64,000 nt of DNA from Alphaproteobacteria bacterium (GTDB lineage Bacteria; Pseudomonadota; Alphaproteobacteria; Rhizobiales; Rhizobiaceae): NCBI GenBank assembly GCA_016861165.1, contig BOKV01000006.1:62001-126000 (forward strand), in the 5' to 3' direction. Positions 1 to 7,789 of the stretch are shown piece after piece. The translations under genes and the position numbers were made by a program. Within the stretch, counting starts at the first letter, position 1; every line of letters starts with the position of its first letter. The notes under the pieces were generated by a model, which was given only the letters and a program-made list of their open reading frames with translations, was not told the origin of the DNA and searched no databases.

Positions 1-52
1 CGACCATGTCAGCGCCGACGAGCGCGTCATCGAGGTCTATCTCGGGAGGTGA
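1..52 (+). CDS. urtD: UrtD-like ABC ATPase, C-terminal tail (partial)
   Basis: Only the last 16 codons are present (frame from base 2), ending VIEVYLGR and a TGA at 50-52. VIEVYLGR is the usual C-terminus of the first ATPase (UrtD) of urea/short-chain-amide ABC importers, which belong to the branched-chain amino-acid (HAAT) transporter family. A UrtE-type ATPase follows at 1113, which supports the assignment, but a hydrolase gene separates the two. The upstream genes of the transporter lie outside the window. The substrate cannot be judged from this tail, and a LivG-type ATPase is the main alternative. Confidence 0.6.
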   Translation, partial: DHVSADERVIEVYLGR

Positions 53-135
53 ACTTGCGCAGCGTCAATGCGTCTGCCGCCCGGATCGGATCGAATTTCG
101 GGCGATCGGCCATCTTGCCTGAGTGGGAGAATGGC

Positions 136-1116
136 ATGCCGACCAGACGCAGCGTTCTTTTCGGACTCGGTATCGCGGGCGGGGCGGCCGCCATGGGCGC
201 CGGCGGCATCGGCGCCACATACTGGAACGACATCACGCGCATCCGCGAAGCGCTTCGCGCCCAACCGAGCACCGTGATCGAGAGCCGTCATGGCGCGCTC
301 GAATATGCCGAGGCCGGCGAGGGCCCGCCGGTGCTCATGATTCATGGCACTGGCGGCGGCTTCGATCAGGGGCTGTTGTTCACGCGTCGCCTTGTCGATG
401 CGGGCTATCGGGTTGTCGCGCCATCCCGTTTCGGCTATCTGCGCTCGGCGTTCCCCGACGATCCGTCGTCGGAAAACCAGGCGGATGCCCTCATCGACCT
501 TTTGGACCATCTGGGCATCGAGCAGATCGCGGTGGCCGGCGGGTCGGCGGGCGCGTTGCCCGCCATGGCTGTCGCGATAAGGCATCCCGACCGCACCGCC
601 GCGCTCATCACCATCGTGCCGGCTGCTTACGCACCCGGCCGTCCGCCGGCGCGCCCGTGGAGCGCGTCGCAGACCTGGCTAGCCGAAAACGTGCTCGGCT
701 CGGATTTCCTGTTCTGGTCGGCCATGACGACGATGCGCGATACGATGCTCCGCACCCTGCTGGCCACCGATCCGGCGCTGGTGGCGGCGGCTTCCGCCGA
801 CGAGCAGGCGAGGGTTGCCGAAATCCTGCGCGGCATCCTGCCCGTCAGCGCCCGCGCGCGCGGACTGCTCAACGACGCGCGGATGGCCGGCGATCCGGCC
901 CCGATGGATCTGGCTTCGATCCGCGCGCCGACGCTGGCGATTTCGCTCGATGACGACTTCTTCCTGACCGCCGACGCCGCCCGTCACATCGCCGATAGCG
1001 TGTCGGGCGCGCGGCTGATCGTCTATCCCGAAGGCGGTCATGTCTGGGTCGGACGCGACCAGGAGATGTTTGGCGCAGTCGACGGGTTTCTGCGAGAAAC
1101 GGGGTATCAAGGATGA
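136..1116 (+). CDS. exported alpha/beta-fold hydrolase
   Basis: This is a 326-residue alpha/beta hydrolase. The oxyanion-side HG motif is at His70-Gly71 (VLMIHGTGGG). The nucleophile elbow is GGSAG with Ser137, a candidate acid lies near residue 273 (LDDDFF), and the catalytic His is about 302 (GGHVWVG). The N-terminus TRRSVLFGLG followed by a Gly/Ala-rich hydrophobic stretch looks like a twin-arginine signal, so the enzyme probably acts in the periplasm or stays membrane-anchored. I chose ATG 136 because GGGAGA lies just upstream and the Tat motif starts there; an in-frame GTG at 49 overlaps the urtD stop. The stop overlaps the urtE start (ATGA at 1113), so it is co-translated with the importer. 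It may hydrolyse an ester or amide before import. That role is inferred from position only. Confidence 0.8.
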   Translation: MPTRRSVLFGLGIAGGAAAMGAGGIGATYWNDITRIREALRAQPSTVIESRHGALEYAEAGEGPPVLMIHGTGGGFDQGLLFTRRLVDAGYRVVAPSRFGYLRSAFPDDPSSENQADALIDLLDHLGIEQIAVAGGSAGALPAMAVAIRHPDRTAALITIVPAAYAPGRPPARPWSASQTWLAENVLGSDFLFWSAMTTMRDTMLRTLLATDPALVAAASADEQARVAEILRGILPVSARARGLLNDARMAGDPAPMDLASIRAPTLAISLDDDFFLTADAARHIADSVSGARLIVYPEGGHVWVGRDQEMFGAVDGFLRETGYQG

Positions 1117-1811
1117 TGCTGAACGTTGAAAACATCCACCTGCACTATGGCGCCGCCGAGGCGCTGCGCGGCGTCTCGATCGCGGCCGCGCCCGGCTCGG
1201 TCACCTGCGTGCTCGGCCGCAACGGCGTTGGCAAGACCTCGATGCTGCGTGCCATCGTCGGCCACCACCCGCCGAGCAGCGGCACCATCACCTTCGAGGG
1301 GCGGGCGCTTGGCCGGACGCCGCCCTATGAGCGCGCGCGCGCCGGCATCGCCTATGTGCCGCAGGGGCGCGAGATCTTTCCGCTGCTCACCGTGCGCGAG
1401 AACCTGCAGACCGGCTACGCGGCGGTGGCGGCCAAGGATCGCTCCATTCCGGGCGAGGTGTTCGAGCTGTTCCCGGTGCTCAACGACATGCTGGGCCGGC
1501 GCGGCGGCGACCTGTCGGGCGGCCAGCAGCAGCAGCTCGCGATCGGCCGGGCGCTGGTGACGCGGCCGAAGCTGCTGGTCCTCGACGAGCCGACCGAGGG
1601 CATCCAGCCGTCGATCATCAAGGATATCGGCCGCGCCATCCGTTACCTGCGCGACGCCGCCGGGCTCGCCATCCTGCTGGTCGAGCAGTACCTCGACTTC
1701 TGCCGGGAACTGGCCGATGTCGTCTACATCATGGATCGCGGCCGCATTGTCCACGAGGGACCGGCGGCCGACCTCGACCGCGAGTCGGTGCGCAGCCATC
1801 TGACCGTGTAG
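1113..1811 (+). CDS. urtE: urea/amide-type ABC transporter ATPase UrtE
   Basis: This 232-residue cytoplasmic ATPase shows Walker A GRNGVGKTS, Q-loop region YVPQGREIFP, signature LSGGQQQQ and Walker B LLVLDEPTEG. The Gly-Val in Walker A, the PQGREIFP segment and VEQYLDFCRELAD near the end are typical of UrtE, the second ATPase of urea-type HAAT importers. It starts inside the stop codon of the hydrolase gene (ATGA overlap), so hydrolase and transporter form one transcript. It should pair with the ATPase whose tail is at 1-52 and with permeases upstream of the window. The substrate is uncertain: urea is the family default, but the intervening exported hydrolase hints at an amide or ester. Confidence 0.85.
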   Translation: MMLNVENIHLHYGAAEALRGVSIAAAPGSVTCVLGRNGVGKTSMLRAIVGHHPPSSGTITFEGRALGRTPPYERARAGIAYVPQGREIFPLLTVRENLQTGYAAVAAKDRSIPGEVFELFPVLNDMLGRRGGDLSGGQQQQLAIGRALVTRPKLLVLDEPTEGIQPSIIKDIGRAIRYLRDAAGLAILLVEQYLDFCRELADVVYIMDRGRIVHEGPAADLDRESVRSHLTV

Positions 1812-1833
1812 GTGGTGGCCGGACGCCGGGCGC

Positions 1834-2061
1834 TCACTCGCCGTGGTCGACCCGGACGAAGACCAGTTCGCAAATGTTGCCGTGCTCGTAGACCCAGGCT
1901 TCGCGATCGGCGAGGAAGAAGCGCCGGTCGGGCGGGAAGCTGTCGATATCGAGTTCGTCGATATCGATCAGCGTCTCCTCCATCATGCGCGCATAGCGGT
2001 CGGCCTCGGCCGCGTCGGAGAAGGTGCCGGCCGGGTGGCCATGAGTGCGGATCAGGTCCAT
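1834..2061 (-). CDS. small acidic hypothetical protein
   Basis: A 75-residue, strongly acidic, cytoplasmic-looking protein starting MDLIRTHGHPAGTF. It contains the acidic run IDIDELDIDSFPPD followed by a hydrophobic strand ending in CELVFVRVDHGE. I do not recognise a family. Codon use (GC-rich third positions) and composition look like a real gene, and it converges tightly on urtE (22 bases apart). A longer opposite-strand reading frame (1843-2490) is Arg/Pro-rich and looks like a shadow. No transmembrane segment, signal or metal-binding motif is visible. Confidence 0.5.
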   Translation of the reverse strand: MDLIRTHGHPAGTFSDAAEADRYARMMEETLIDIDELDIDSFPPDRRFFLADREAWVYEHGNICELVFVRVDHGE

Positions 2062-2565
2062 CTGCGTACCCCGTACGAATCGCCCGTCTGGTCGCGATTG
2101 TCGGGCTGGATGGTAAGCAGGGAGTTAATCCCGCGCGGGCGCCAAGCGAAGAGGCCGCCCTCCCTTTCGGAAGAGCGGCCTCGCATCCTCGCACTGCCCC
2201 AGGGGCGTGATCGGGCCGTGGAGGAATGCCCGTCGCGAGCGCCGGTCGGGCGCCGCATCCGTTGTCAGGCGGTGCCGCCGCGGCACCGCCCTGTCTTGGC
2301 GCCGGCCGCGCCGGTCGCCTTCATTCTTCACTGCGGGGCTCGATTTCCCCCTCGCCTCTCAACCGACAAGATAGGGCAGGGGCGGCCGCACCCTTGTGCC
2401 ATTGCGCACAGGCCGGTGGCGGCGGGGCGGCCGCACCCGGCCGTCGCCAGCCGGTGGCGGCGGCGGGCCGATATCGTCAAAGTGACTTGAACTGGCGTCG
2501 TTTCGCGTGTCAAAAGCGGCGCCGCCCTGTGGCGGCCGCTCTCCTCCAAGAACGGAAGTCACGCA
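2062..2565. other. 504-base non-coding stretch upstream of sbmA
   Basis: I see no convincing gene here. The stretch is very GC-rich. It holds a hairpin at 2151-2182: GAGGCCGC (2151-2158) pairs perfectly with GCGGCCTC (2175-2182) around a 16-base loop that can itself form CTT/AAG. On the minus strand the hairpin is followed by TTCGCTTGG, a poor terminator tail. It could be part of a structured RNA or leader. The last 100 bases before sbmA are less GC-rich and probably carry its promoter, but no good -35/-10 pair was found. Confidence 0.35.
2379..2438. repeat. 15-base direct repeat, two copies
   Basis: GGGGCGGCCGCACCC occurs at 2379-2393 and again at 2424-2438. Related GGTGGCGGCGG stretches occur near 2413 and 2450. 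The copies are 45 bases apart, between the hairpin at 2151 and sbmA. The function is unknown; it may only reflect low-complexity GC-rich sequence. Confidence 0.4.
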
Positions 2566-3819
2566 GTGTTTCACTCCTTCTTCCCCCAACCGCGCCTGTT
2601 CTTCCCCTTCTTCATTGCCTACAGCGCCCTGACCATCGGCTTGTGGTACGGGGGCGGGCATGAATTCGGCGCCTATCTTGGCCTGCCGCCGCAGGAGGGC
2701 GCCGACCAGGTGGTTGGCATCACCTATTTCTGGACCAATGACTTCCTCTGGTTCTACCTCTATTATCTCGTCTGCGCCGGCTTCTTTGCCGCCTTCTGGT
2801 ACTGGTACACCGACCATCCGTGGCTGCGCTGGTCGATCGGCGGTTCGGCCTTCATCCTGTTCTCGACCTATTTCTCGGTGCAGGTGTCGGTGGCGATCAA
2901 CACCTGGCGGCGGCCGTTCTTCGACCTCGTCCAGGCGGCGCTGTCACCCGACACGACGGTCGAACCGATCGAACTCTACCGGCTGCTGCTCGACTTCGCG
3001 CTGATCGCCTTCATGTGGATCGCCGTCTACGTGCTGACGCGCTTCGTGGTGAGCCACTACATCTTCCGCTGGCGCACGGCGATGAACGACTATTACATGA
3101 GCCACTGGCCGCGGCTGCGCCATATCGAGGGCGCCTCGCAGCGCGTGCAGGAAGACACCATGCGCTTCGCCCAGACGGTCGAGGGGCTCGGCGTCAACAT
3201 GGTCGATTCGGTGATGACACTGATCGCCTTCCTGCCGATCCTCTACACGCTGTCGGCCAACGTCACCGAACTGCCGATCATCGGCGTGATACCGGCGCCG
3301 CTGATGCAGGCGGCGATCTTCTGGTCGATCTTCGGCACGGTGCTGCTGGCCGTCGTCGGCATCAAGCTGCCGGGGCTCGAGTTCAAGAACCAGCGCGTCG
3401 AGGCCGCCTACCGCAAGGAACTGGTCTATGGCGAGGACGACGCCACCCGCGCCCGCCCGCCGACGGTGAGCGAACTGTTCGGCCATGTCCGCTACAACTA
3501 CTTCCGGCTCTACCTGCATTACATGTATTTCAACCTGGCGCGCGCCTTCTACCTGCAGGCCGACAACATCTTCGCCTATCTGATCCTGGTGCCGACGATT
3601 GCCGCCGGCAAGATCACCTTCGGCCTGCTCCAGCAAATCCTGACCGCGTTCAACCAGGTCTCCAACTCGTTCCAGTACCTGGTCAATTCGTGGTCGACGA
3701 TCGTCGAGCTGCTGTCGATCTACAAGCGCCTCAAGGCCTTCGAGGCGACCCTCGCCGACGCGCCACTGCCCGATCTGGACCGCGAATATCTGGAGAGTGG
3801 CGGCAAGACGGTGCGCTGA
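2566..3819 (+). CDS. sbmA: SbmA/BacA-family peptide transporter
   Basis: A 417-residue inner-membrane protein of the SbmA/BacA family, the proton-driven importers of antimicrobial and symbiotic peptides and of very-long-chain fatty-acid precursors. Length and order match the family: hydrophobic N-terminus ([20 protein letters not shown]), a conserved region around [19 protein letters not shown], the [15 protein letters not shown] segment, and the C-terminal [20 protein letters not shown] helix. The family resembles the membrane half of an ABC exporter but has no ATPase domain, and none is seen here. Start is GTG 2566 ([12 protein letters not shown] follows), as is common in this family. It stands alone, with NnrU downstream. 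Confidence 0.92.
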   Translation: MFHSFFPQPRLFFPFFIAYSALTIGLWYGGGHEFGAYLGLPPQEGADQVVGITYFWTNDFLWFYLYYLVCAGFFAAFWYWYTDHPWLRWSIGGSAFILFSTYFSVQVSVAINTWRRPFFDLVQAALSPDTTVEPIELYRLLLDFALIAFMWIAVYVLTRFVVSHYIFRWRTAMNDYYMSHWPRLRHIEGASQRVQEDTMRFAQTVEGLGVNMVDSVMTLIAFLPILYTLSANVTELPIIGVIPAPLMQAAIFWSIFGTVLLAVVGIKLPGLEFKNQRVEAAYRKELVYGEDDATRARPPTVSELFGHVRYNYFRLYLHYMYFNLARAFYLQADNIFAYLILVPTIAAGKITFGLLQQILTAFNQVSNSFQYLVNSWSTIVELLSIYKRLKAFEATLADAPLPDLDREYLESGGKTVR

Positions 3820-3944
3820 GCCGGCGCCGGCCGGGCCGTTCACTTTCGTTTGGCTGCAATTCAGTGCCGGGTGTGGCATCAATTGCGCCGTCCGTGCCAG
3901 TGTCGGGCAACGCCGTTGGGGCAAATCGAAATCGGGGAGAAGCC

Positions 3945-4526
3945 ATGAGCATGGGCCTGCTGATTATCGGTCTCGTCATCTTTCTCGGCGCCCATTCGGT
4001 GCGCATGGTCGCTCCCGACTTCCGCGCCGGCATGATCGCGCGGCTGGGCGAGGGGCCGTGGAAGGGCCTCTACGCGCTCGCCTCGCTGATCGGGCTGATC
4101 CTCCTGGTGTGGGGCTATGGCCGGGCCCAGCCGCTCGCCCCGGTCCTCTATGTGCCACCGTTCTGGCTGGTGCATCTCGTCATTCTGCTGATGGCCTTCG
4201 CATTCATCGCGCTCGCCGTCTCGCTGTTGCCTTCCGGCCGGCTCAGGCCTCTCCTCAAGCATCCGATGCTGCTCGCCACCAAGACCTGGGCGATCGCCCA
4301 CCTTCTGGTCAATGGCGACCTCGCCTCGGTGCTGCTGTTCGGTGCCTTCCTGGCATGGGCCGGCCTCAACCGCGTGTCGGTCGGCCGCCGCGGCGGCGCG
4401 CCGCCGGTGGCCGGGCCGGTCAGGAACGATGTCGTCGCCGTCGTCGTCGGCATCCTCGTCTGGCTGGCCTTCATCTGGAAGCTGCATGAATGGGTGGCGG
4501 GCGTGCCGGTCCCTCTGGCCGCCTGA
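3945..4526 (+). CDS. nnrU: NnrU-family membrane protein
   Basis: A 193-residue integral membrane protein with five or six hydrophobic segments. The family traits are the start GLLIIGLVIFLGAHSVRM, the HPMLLATKTWAIAHLLVNGD segment, and a tail ending KLHEWVAGVPV. NnrU was named from denitrification gene clusters, and homologues resemble enzymes of carotenoid isomerisation; its biochemical role is unsettled. ATG 3945 follows GGGGAGAAGCC, a good ribosome site. No nitrite or nitric-oxide reductase genes are nearby, so a nitrogen-oxide role is not supported by this context. Confidence 0.88.
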   Translation: MSMGLLIIGLVIFLGAHSVRMVAPDFRAGMIARLGEGPWKGLYALASLIGLILLVWGYGRAQPLAPVLYVPPFWLVHLVILLMAFAFIALAVSLLPSGRLRPLLKHPMLLATKTWAIAHLLVNGDLASVLLFGAFLAWAGLNRVSVGRRGGAPPVAGPVRNDVVAVVVGILVWLAFIWKLHEWVAGVPVPLAA

Positions 4527-4589
4527 CGCAAGGCCGCCTGCGCCACGCCTTGCGCCGGGGCGGCTTGCGCTGAATGTCGCGCGGCGAGA

Positions 4590-4617
4590 TTGACGCAGAC
4601 GCGTCCAGGCGCTAAAC
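4590..4617 (+). promoter_or_regulatory. probable metZ promoter
   Basis: TTGACG (4590-4595) and CTAAAC (4612-4617) are separated by 16 bases. Transcription would start near 4624, immediately before the SAM-II aptamer at 4628, which is the expected arrangement. Confidence 0.5.
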
Positions 4618-4627
4618 GGGGACCATT

Positions 4628-4679
4628 CCGTGGTGATTTGGCCGGCCGGCTTGCAGCCACGTAAAAAAAGTCGCTAAAA
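4628..4679 (+). promoter_or_regulatory. SAM-II riboswitch aptamer
   Basis: The sequence contains CCGTGGTGATTTG, then CCGGC and GCTTGCAGCCACGT, then an A-run and GTCGCTAAA. These are the conserved blocks of the SAM-II (metA-type) riboswitch pseudoknot in their known order and spacing. CGTGG (4629-4633) pairs with CCACG (4657-4661) in the main stem. SAM-II is found mainly in alphaproteobacteria upstream of methionine-synthesis genes, and here it precedes metZ. High S-adenosylmethionine should favour the terminator hairpin that follows. Confidence 0.95.
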
Positions 4680-4690
4680 GGGCCGCGAGG

Positions 4691-4728
4691 AATCCGGTTG
4701 GCGGCTTTGCGCGAACCGGATTTTTTTT
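4691..4728 (+). terminator. riboswitch-linked intrinsic terminator
   Basis: AATCCGGTT (4691-4699) pairs with AACCGGATT (4714-4722), and the run of Ts continues to 4728. It lies directly after the SAM-II aptamer and before the metZ ribosome site (GGAGG near 4740), so it is the likely expression platform. Confidence 0.9.
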
Positions 4729-4749
4729 GTGCTTCTGAAGGAGGCGGGC

Positions 4750-5967
4750 ATGAACAGGGCGGAAATCGTCAAGGGTGCGCAGCAGCGCTGGCGGCCCGCC
4801 ACCCAGATGGTCCATGGCGGCACCCGGCGCTCCGGTTTCGGCGAGACCTCGGAAGCGATCTTCCTGACCCAGGGCTTCGTTTACGACAGCGCCGAAGCCG
4901 CCGAGGCCCGCTTCAAGGGCGACGAGGAAGGCTTCATCTACTCGCGCTATGCCAACCCCACAGTGGACATGTTCGAGAAGCGCATGTGCCTGCTCGAAGG
5001 CGCCGAGGACGCCCGTGCCACCGCCTCCGGCATGGCCGCCGTCGCCGCCTCGATCGCCTGCCAGGCCCGCGCCGGCGACCACATCGTCGCCGGGCGCGCC
5101 CTGTTCGGCTCCTGCCGCTGGGTGGTCGAGACGCTGATGCCGCGCTACGGAGTCGAATGCACGCTGGTCGACGGCCGCGACATCGCGGCCTGGAAGCGGG
5201 CGGTGCGACCGAAAACGAAGGTGTTCTTCCTCGAAAGCCCGACCAATCCGACGCTGGAACTGTGCGACATCGCCGCCATCGCCGAGCTGGCGCATGACAA
5301 CGGCGCCCGGCTCATTGTCGACAACGTCTTCGCCACGCCGCTGTGGCAGCAGCCGCTGCGGCTCGGCGCCGACATTGTCGTCTATTCGGCGACCAAGCAC
5401 ATCGACGGCCAGGGCCGCTGCCTCGGCGGCGTGGTGCTGGCCGAAAAGCAGTGGATCGACGACAACCTGCACGACTACTTCCGCCACACCGGGCCTGGCA
5501 TGAGCCCGTTCAATGCCTGGGTGATGCTGAAGGGCCTCGAATCGCTCACCCTGCGGGTCGAGCGCCAGACGACGAGCGCGGCGGCGATCGCCGACCATCT
5601 CGCCGGTTGCCGCGGCGTCTCGCGCGTCCTCTATCCGGGCCGCGACGACCATCCGCAGGCCGACCTCGCCAGGGCCCAGATGGGCGCCGGCTCGACGCTC
5701 GTCGCCTTCGAGCTTGCCGGCGGTAAGGCGGCGGCGTTCGCCTTCGAGAACGCGCTGCAGCTGGTCCGCATCTCCAACAATCTCGGCGACGCCAAGAGTC
5801 TGGTGACCCATCCGGCCACGACCACCCACAAGAACCTGTCGGCCGAGGCTCGCGCCGAACTCGGCATCAGCGACGGCCTCGTGCGCCTGTCGGTCGGGCT
5901 GGAGGCGGTTGAGGACCTGATCGAGGACATCGAGCGGGCGGTTGCCGCCGCGCGCGCCAGCCAATAG
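4750..5967 (+). CDS. metZ: O-succinylhomoserine sulfhydrylase
   Basis: A 405-residue cytoplasmic PLP enzyme of the Cys/Met-metabolism (gamma) family that makes homocysteine from O-succinylhomoserine and sulfide. PLP-binding features are SRYANPTV near residue 70, ASGMAAVAA, and the Schiff-base lysine in SATKHIDGQG (Lys216). Length and the GDEEGFIYSRYANPT block match MetZ rather than cystathionine synthases. ATG 4750 is preceded by GAAGGAGGCGGGC; the in-frame GTG at 4729 lies at the end of the terminator T-run and is rejected. It is controlled by the SAM-II riboswitch, which fits its place in methionine synthesis. MetY (acetylhomoserine) activity is the main alternative. Confidence 0.93.
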   Translation: MNRAEIVKGAQQRWRPATQMVHGGTRRSGFGETSEAIFLTQGFVYDSAEAAEARFKGDEEGFIYSRYANPTVDMFEKRMCLLEGAEDARATASGMAAVAASIACQARAGDHIVAGRALFGSCRWVVETLMPRYGVECTLVDGRDIAAWKRAVRPKTKVFFLESPTNPTLELCDIAAIAELAHDNGARLIVDNVFATPLWQQPLRLGADIVVYSATKHIDGQGRCLGGVVLAEKQWIDDNLHDYFRHTGPGMSPFNAWVMLKGLESLTLRVERQTTSAAAIADHLAGCRGVSRVLYPGRDDHPQADLARAQMGAGSTLVAFELAGGKAAAFAFENALQLVRISNNLGDAKSLVTHPATTTHKNLSAEARAELGISDGLVRLSVGLEAVEDLIEDIERAVAAARASQ

Positions 5968-5985
5968 GGCGGGGTCGCGGCGGGG

Positions 5986-6387
5986 TCAGCCCTCGCCCGG
6001 CGCGACCACCGCGTCGGCTTCCACCTCGACCAGCCAGTCGGGATCGACGAAGCCGGACACGCCGACGAAGGTGCAGGCCGGCCGCACCGCGCCGAAGAAC
6101 TCGCCATGCGCCCGTGCCGCCTCGCGCCACCGGGTGATGTCGGTGAGCATGACGCGCGTGCGGATCACCGCGTCGAGCGAACCGCCGGCCTCGGCCAGCG
6201 CCCGGGCGATGATTTCGAGGCAGCGTACCGTCTGGCCATGGACGTCGCCCGCTGCCGCCGTTTCGCCGTCGGCGGCGATCGGCGCGGTGCCGGCAACGGC
6301 GATGTGGCCGCCGACGCGTACCGCCCTCGAGAAGCCGATCACCGGCTCGAGCGGCGAACCGGAACTGACCTGTCGGCGTCGTTGCAT
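5986..6387 (-). CDS. Rid-family (YjgF/YER057c) protein
   Basis: A 133-residue protein of the RidA superfamily, small trimeric enzymes or binders, some of which deaminate reactive enamines and imines. Family features are the hydrophobic core VRVGGHIAVAGTAPIA, the helix IIARALAEAGGSLDAVIRTRV and the ending WLVEVEADAVV. At the position where true RidA enzymes have the catalytic arginine (PxRSCVEV), this protein reads RPACTFVGVSG. It therefore probably belongs to a non-canonical Rid subgroup of unknown activity. ATG 6387 has an AAAGG ribosome site. It lies 13 bases after the phosphatidyltransferase gene in the same direction. Confidence 0.85.
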   Translation of the reverse strand: MQRRRQVSSGSPLEPVIGFSRAVRVGGHIAVAGTAPIAADGETAAAGDVHGQTVRCLEIIARALAEAGGSLDAVIRTRVMLTDITRWREAARAHGEFFGAVRPACTFVGVSGFVDPDWLVEVEADAVVAPGEG

Positions 6388-6400
6388 CGTCTTGGACCTT

Positions 6401-7015
6401 TCATTCGGGTGAACGCAGCGTGCGCCGCGCCAGCGCGATGCGCGACAGCGCCGTGAACAGGCAGACGCCGGCGAAGGCATAGGCGAGCCAGGCGAACGCG
6501 GACGGCCAGACGCACATCGCCGCCAGCACGATGTTGGTTTCGGTCGCCTCGGCAAGCCCGGTGGTGAAGAACAGCGATTTCTCGCCGCGCGCATCGCTGG
6601 TCAGGCCGCGGCGCTCGGCCATCACGGCATAGGCGAGGAAGCTCGCGCCGTTGACGTAGAAGGAGAAGATCAGCACCGCTCCGGCCACCGCGTTGGCGCC
6701 GGGATCGGCGATGACGAAACCGAGCGGCACTCCGCCGTAGAAGCCGAAATCGAGCACGATGTCGAGAAAGCCGCCATAGTCTGTCTTGACGCTCGCCCGC
6801 GCCACGGCGCCGTCGAGGCCGTCGGCCAGCCGGCTCGCCACGAGCAGCGCGAGCCCGGTCCAGTACCAGTGGACGGCGATGGCCGCCGCCGCCGCCACCG
6901 CCAGGGCAAAACCGGCGAGCGTCACCGCGTCGGCGCCGATGCCGGCGGCGGCGAGCCGGCGGCCGATGGCGTCAAGGCCCGGACCGATGATACGGCGCAT
7001 CTTGCCGTCCAGCAT
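6401..7015 (-). CDS. CDP-alcohol phosphatidyltransferase family protein
   Basis: A 204-residue multi-pass membrane enzyme that joins a CDP-activated group to an alcohol in phospholipid synthesis. The signature is ADGLDGAVARASVKTDYGGF followed by LDIVLD, with the expected DG, AR, G and two Asp residues. There are seven rather than the usual eight residues between AR and G, a spacing I have seen in uncharacterised members. The start at 7015 (MLDGKMRR) has GGGGA eight bases upstream; an ATG at 7027 has none. The alcohol substrate is unknown. It is probably transcribed with the Rid gene. Confidence 0.85.
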   Translation of the reverse strand: MLDGKMRRIIGPGLDAIGRRLAAAGIGADAVTLAGFALAVAAAAAIAVHWYWTGLALLVASRLADGLDGAVARASVKTDYGGFLDIVLDFGFYGGVPLGFVIADPGANAVAGAVLIFSFYVNGASFLAYAVMAERRGLTSDARGEKSLFFTTGLAEATETNIVLAAMCVWPSAFAWLAYAFAGVCLFTALSRIALARRTLRSPE

Positions 7016-7121
7016 GGCTTTCCCCATCTTGTTGTTCTGGAACGCTATAGCGGTGCGGCGTGGCGGCCGCCAGAGACGGGAGCGGACGGGCGCACCAGCG
7101 GCGCCGGGCGGCGAGGGCTCA

Positions 7122-7514
7122 ATGTACAATTCCGAGACACGCCAGATCCGGGTGACCGTCATGCCCGTCTATATCGACGAGCGTTCGGCGCCCGAACAGG
7201 GCCAGTATTTCTGGGCCTATCGCGTCACCATTGAGAATCGCGGCGACACCACCGTCCAGCTTGTCTCGCGCTACTGGCACATCGTCGACGGCACCGGCCA
7301 TGTCGAGGAGGTGCGCGGCCCCGGCGTCGTCGGCGAGCAGCCGGTGCTGGGGCCGGGCGATACGTTCGAATACACCAGCGGCTGCCCGTTGACGACGCCG
7401 TCCGGCTTCATGCGCGGCAGCTACACGATGACCGACGGCAATGGCGACGAATTCGAGGTCGCCATCCCTGCCTTCCCGCTTGACCTGCCCGACACTCGGC
7501 CGGTCCTCAACTGA
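7122..7514 (+). CDS. apaG: ApaG domain protein
   Basis: A 130-residue ApaG protein with an immunoglobulin-like beta fold. The family blocks are VTVMPVYIDERSAPEQGQYF, WAYRVTIENRGDTTVQL, SRYWHIVDGTGHVEEVRGPG and the closing MTDGNGDEFEVAIPAFPLD. ApaG has been linked to cobalt/magnesium resistance and to Ap4A levels, but its biochemical activity is not settled. apaG commonly sits next to metZ in rhizobia, and here two minus-strand genes separate them. Its promoter region (7016-7121) is shared with the divergent phosphatidyltransferase gene. Confidence 0.93.
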   Translation: MYNSETRQIRVTVMPVYIDERSAPEQGQYFWAYRVTIENRGDTTVQLVSRYWHIVDGTGHVEEVRGPGVVGEQPVLGPGDTFEYTSGCPLTTPSGFMRGSYTMTDGNGDEFEVAIPAFPLDLPDTRPVLN

Positions 7515-7789
7515 TCGCTGCCTCTGCGCCGGTTCGACCGTCGCGGCGACCCTGCGCGGCAATCGCCATCGGATGGCGCAGCCGACGATTCCCCGCCACT
7601 CGATTGGGCGGCCTGGCCGACGGCGCATCACCACCGGGTTTGACCGCCTTTCCGTTGCCGTTTCGGCAGCGGCCGAGCCGAATCATTGTGCTTTATTCGA
7701 ACGGTCGACCGGCTCATCATTGCTTGTGGCCCGGCAAATGACGGCGCCGGGGAACGCGCCGTGGGCCCAATCAAACGGGAGATCCGGAC

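Noticed and set aside
2085-2250. 6S RNA or signal-recognition RNA on the minus strand
   Set aside because: The hairpin and rough size are suggestive, but I could not place the conserved central bubble of 6S RNA or the GGAA tetraloop motif of SRP RNA. A covariance search would decide.
1843-2490. 215-codon plus-strand frame over the small hypothetical gene and the non-coding block
   Set aside because: Arg/Pro-rich, no recognisable motif, and it crosses the hairpin region. The minus-strand 75-residue protein is more protein-like.
2480-2493. TCAA-AGTGAC-TTGA near sbmA as an FNR box
   Set aside because: The half-sites point the wrong way (TCAA...TTGA rather than TTGA...TCAA).
7515-7789. TPP riboswitch before the NMT1-type binding protein
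   Set aside because: No CUGAGA or ACCUGAU-like thiamine-box elements are present.
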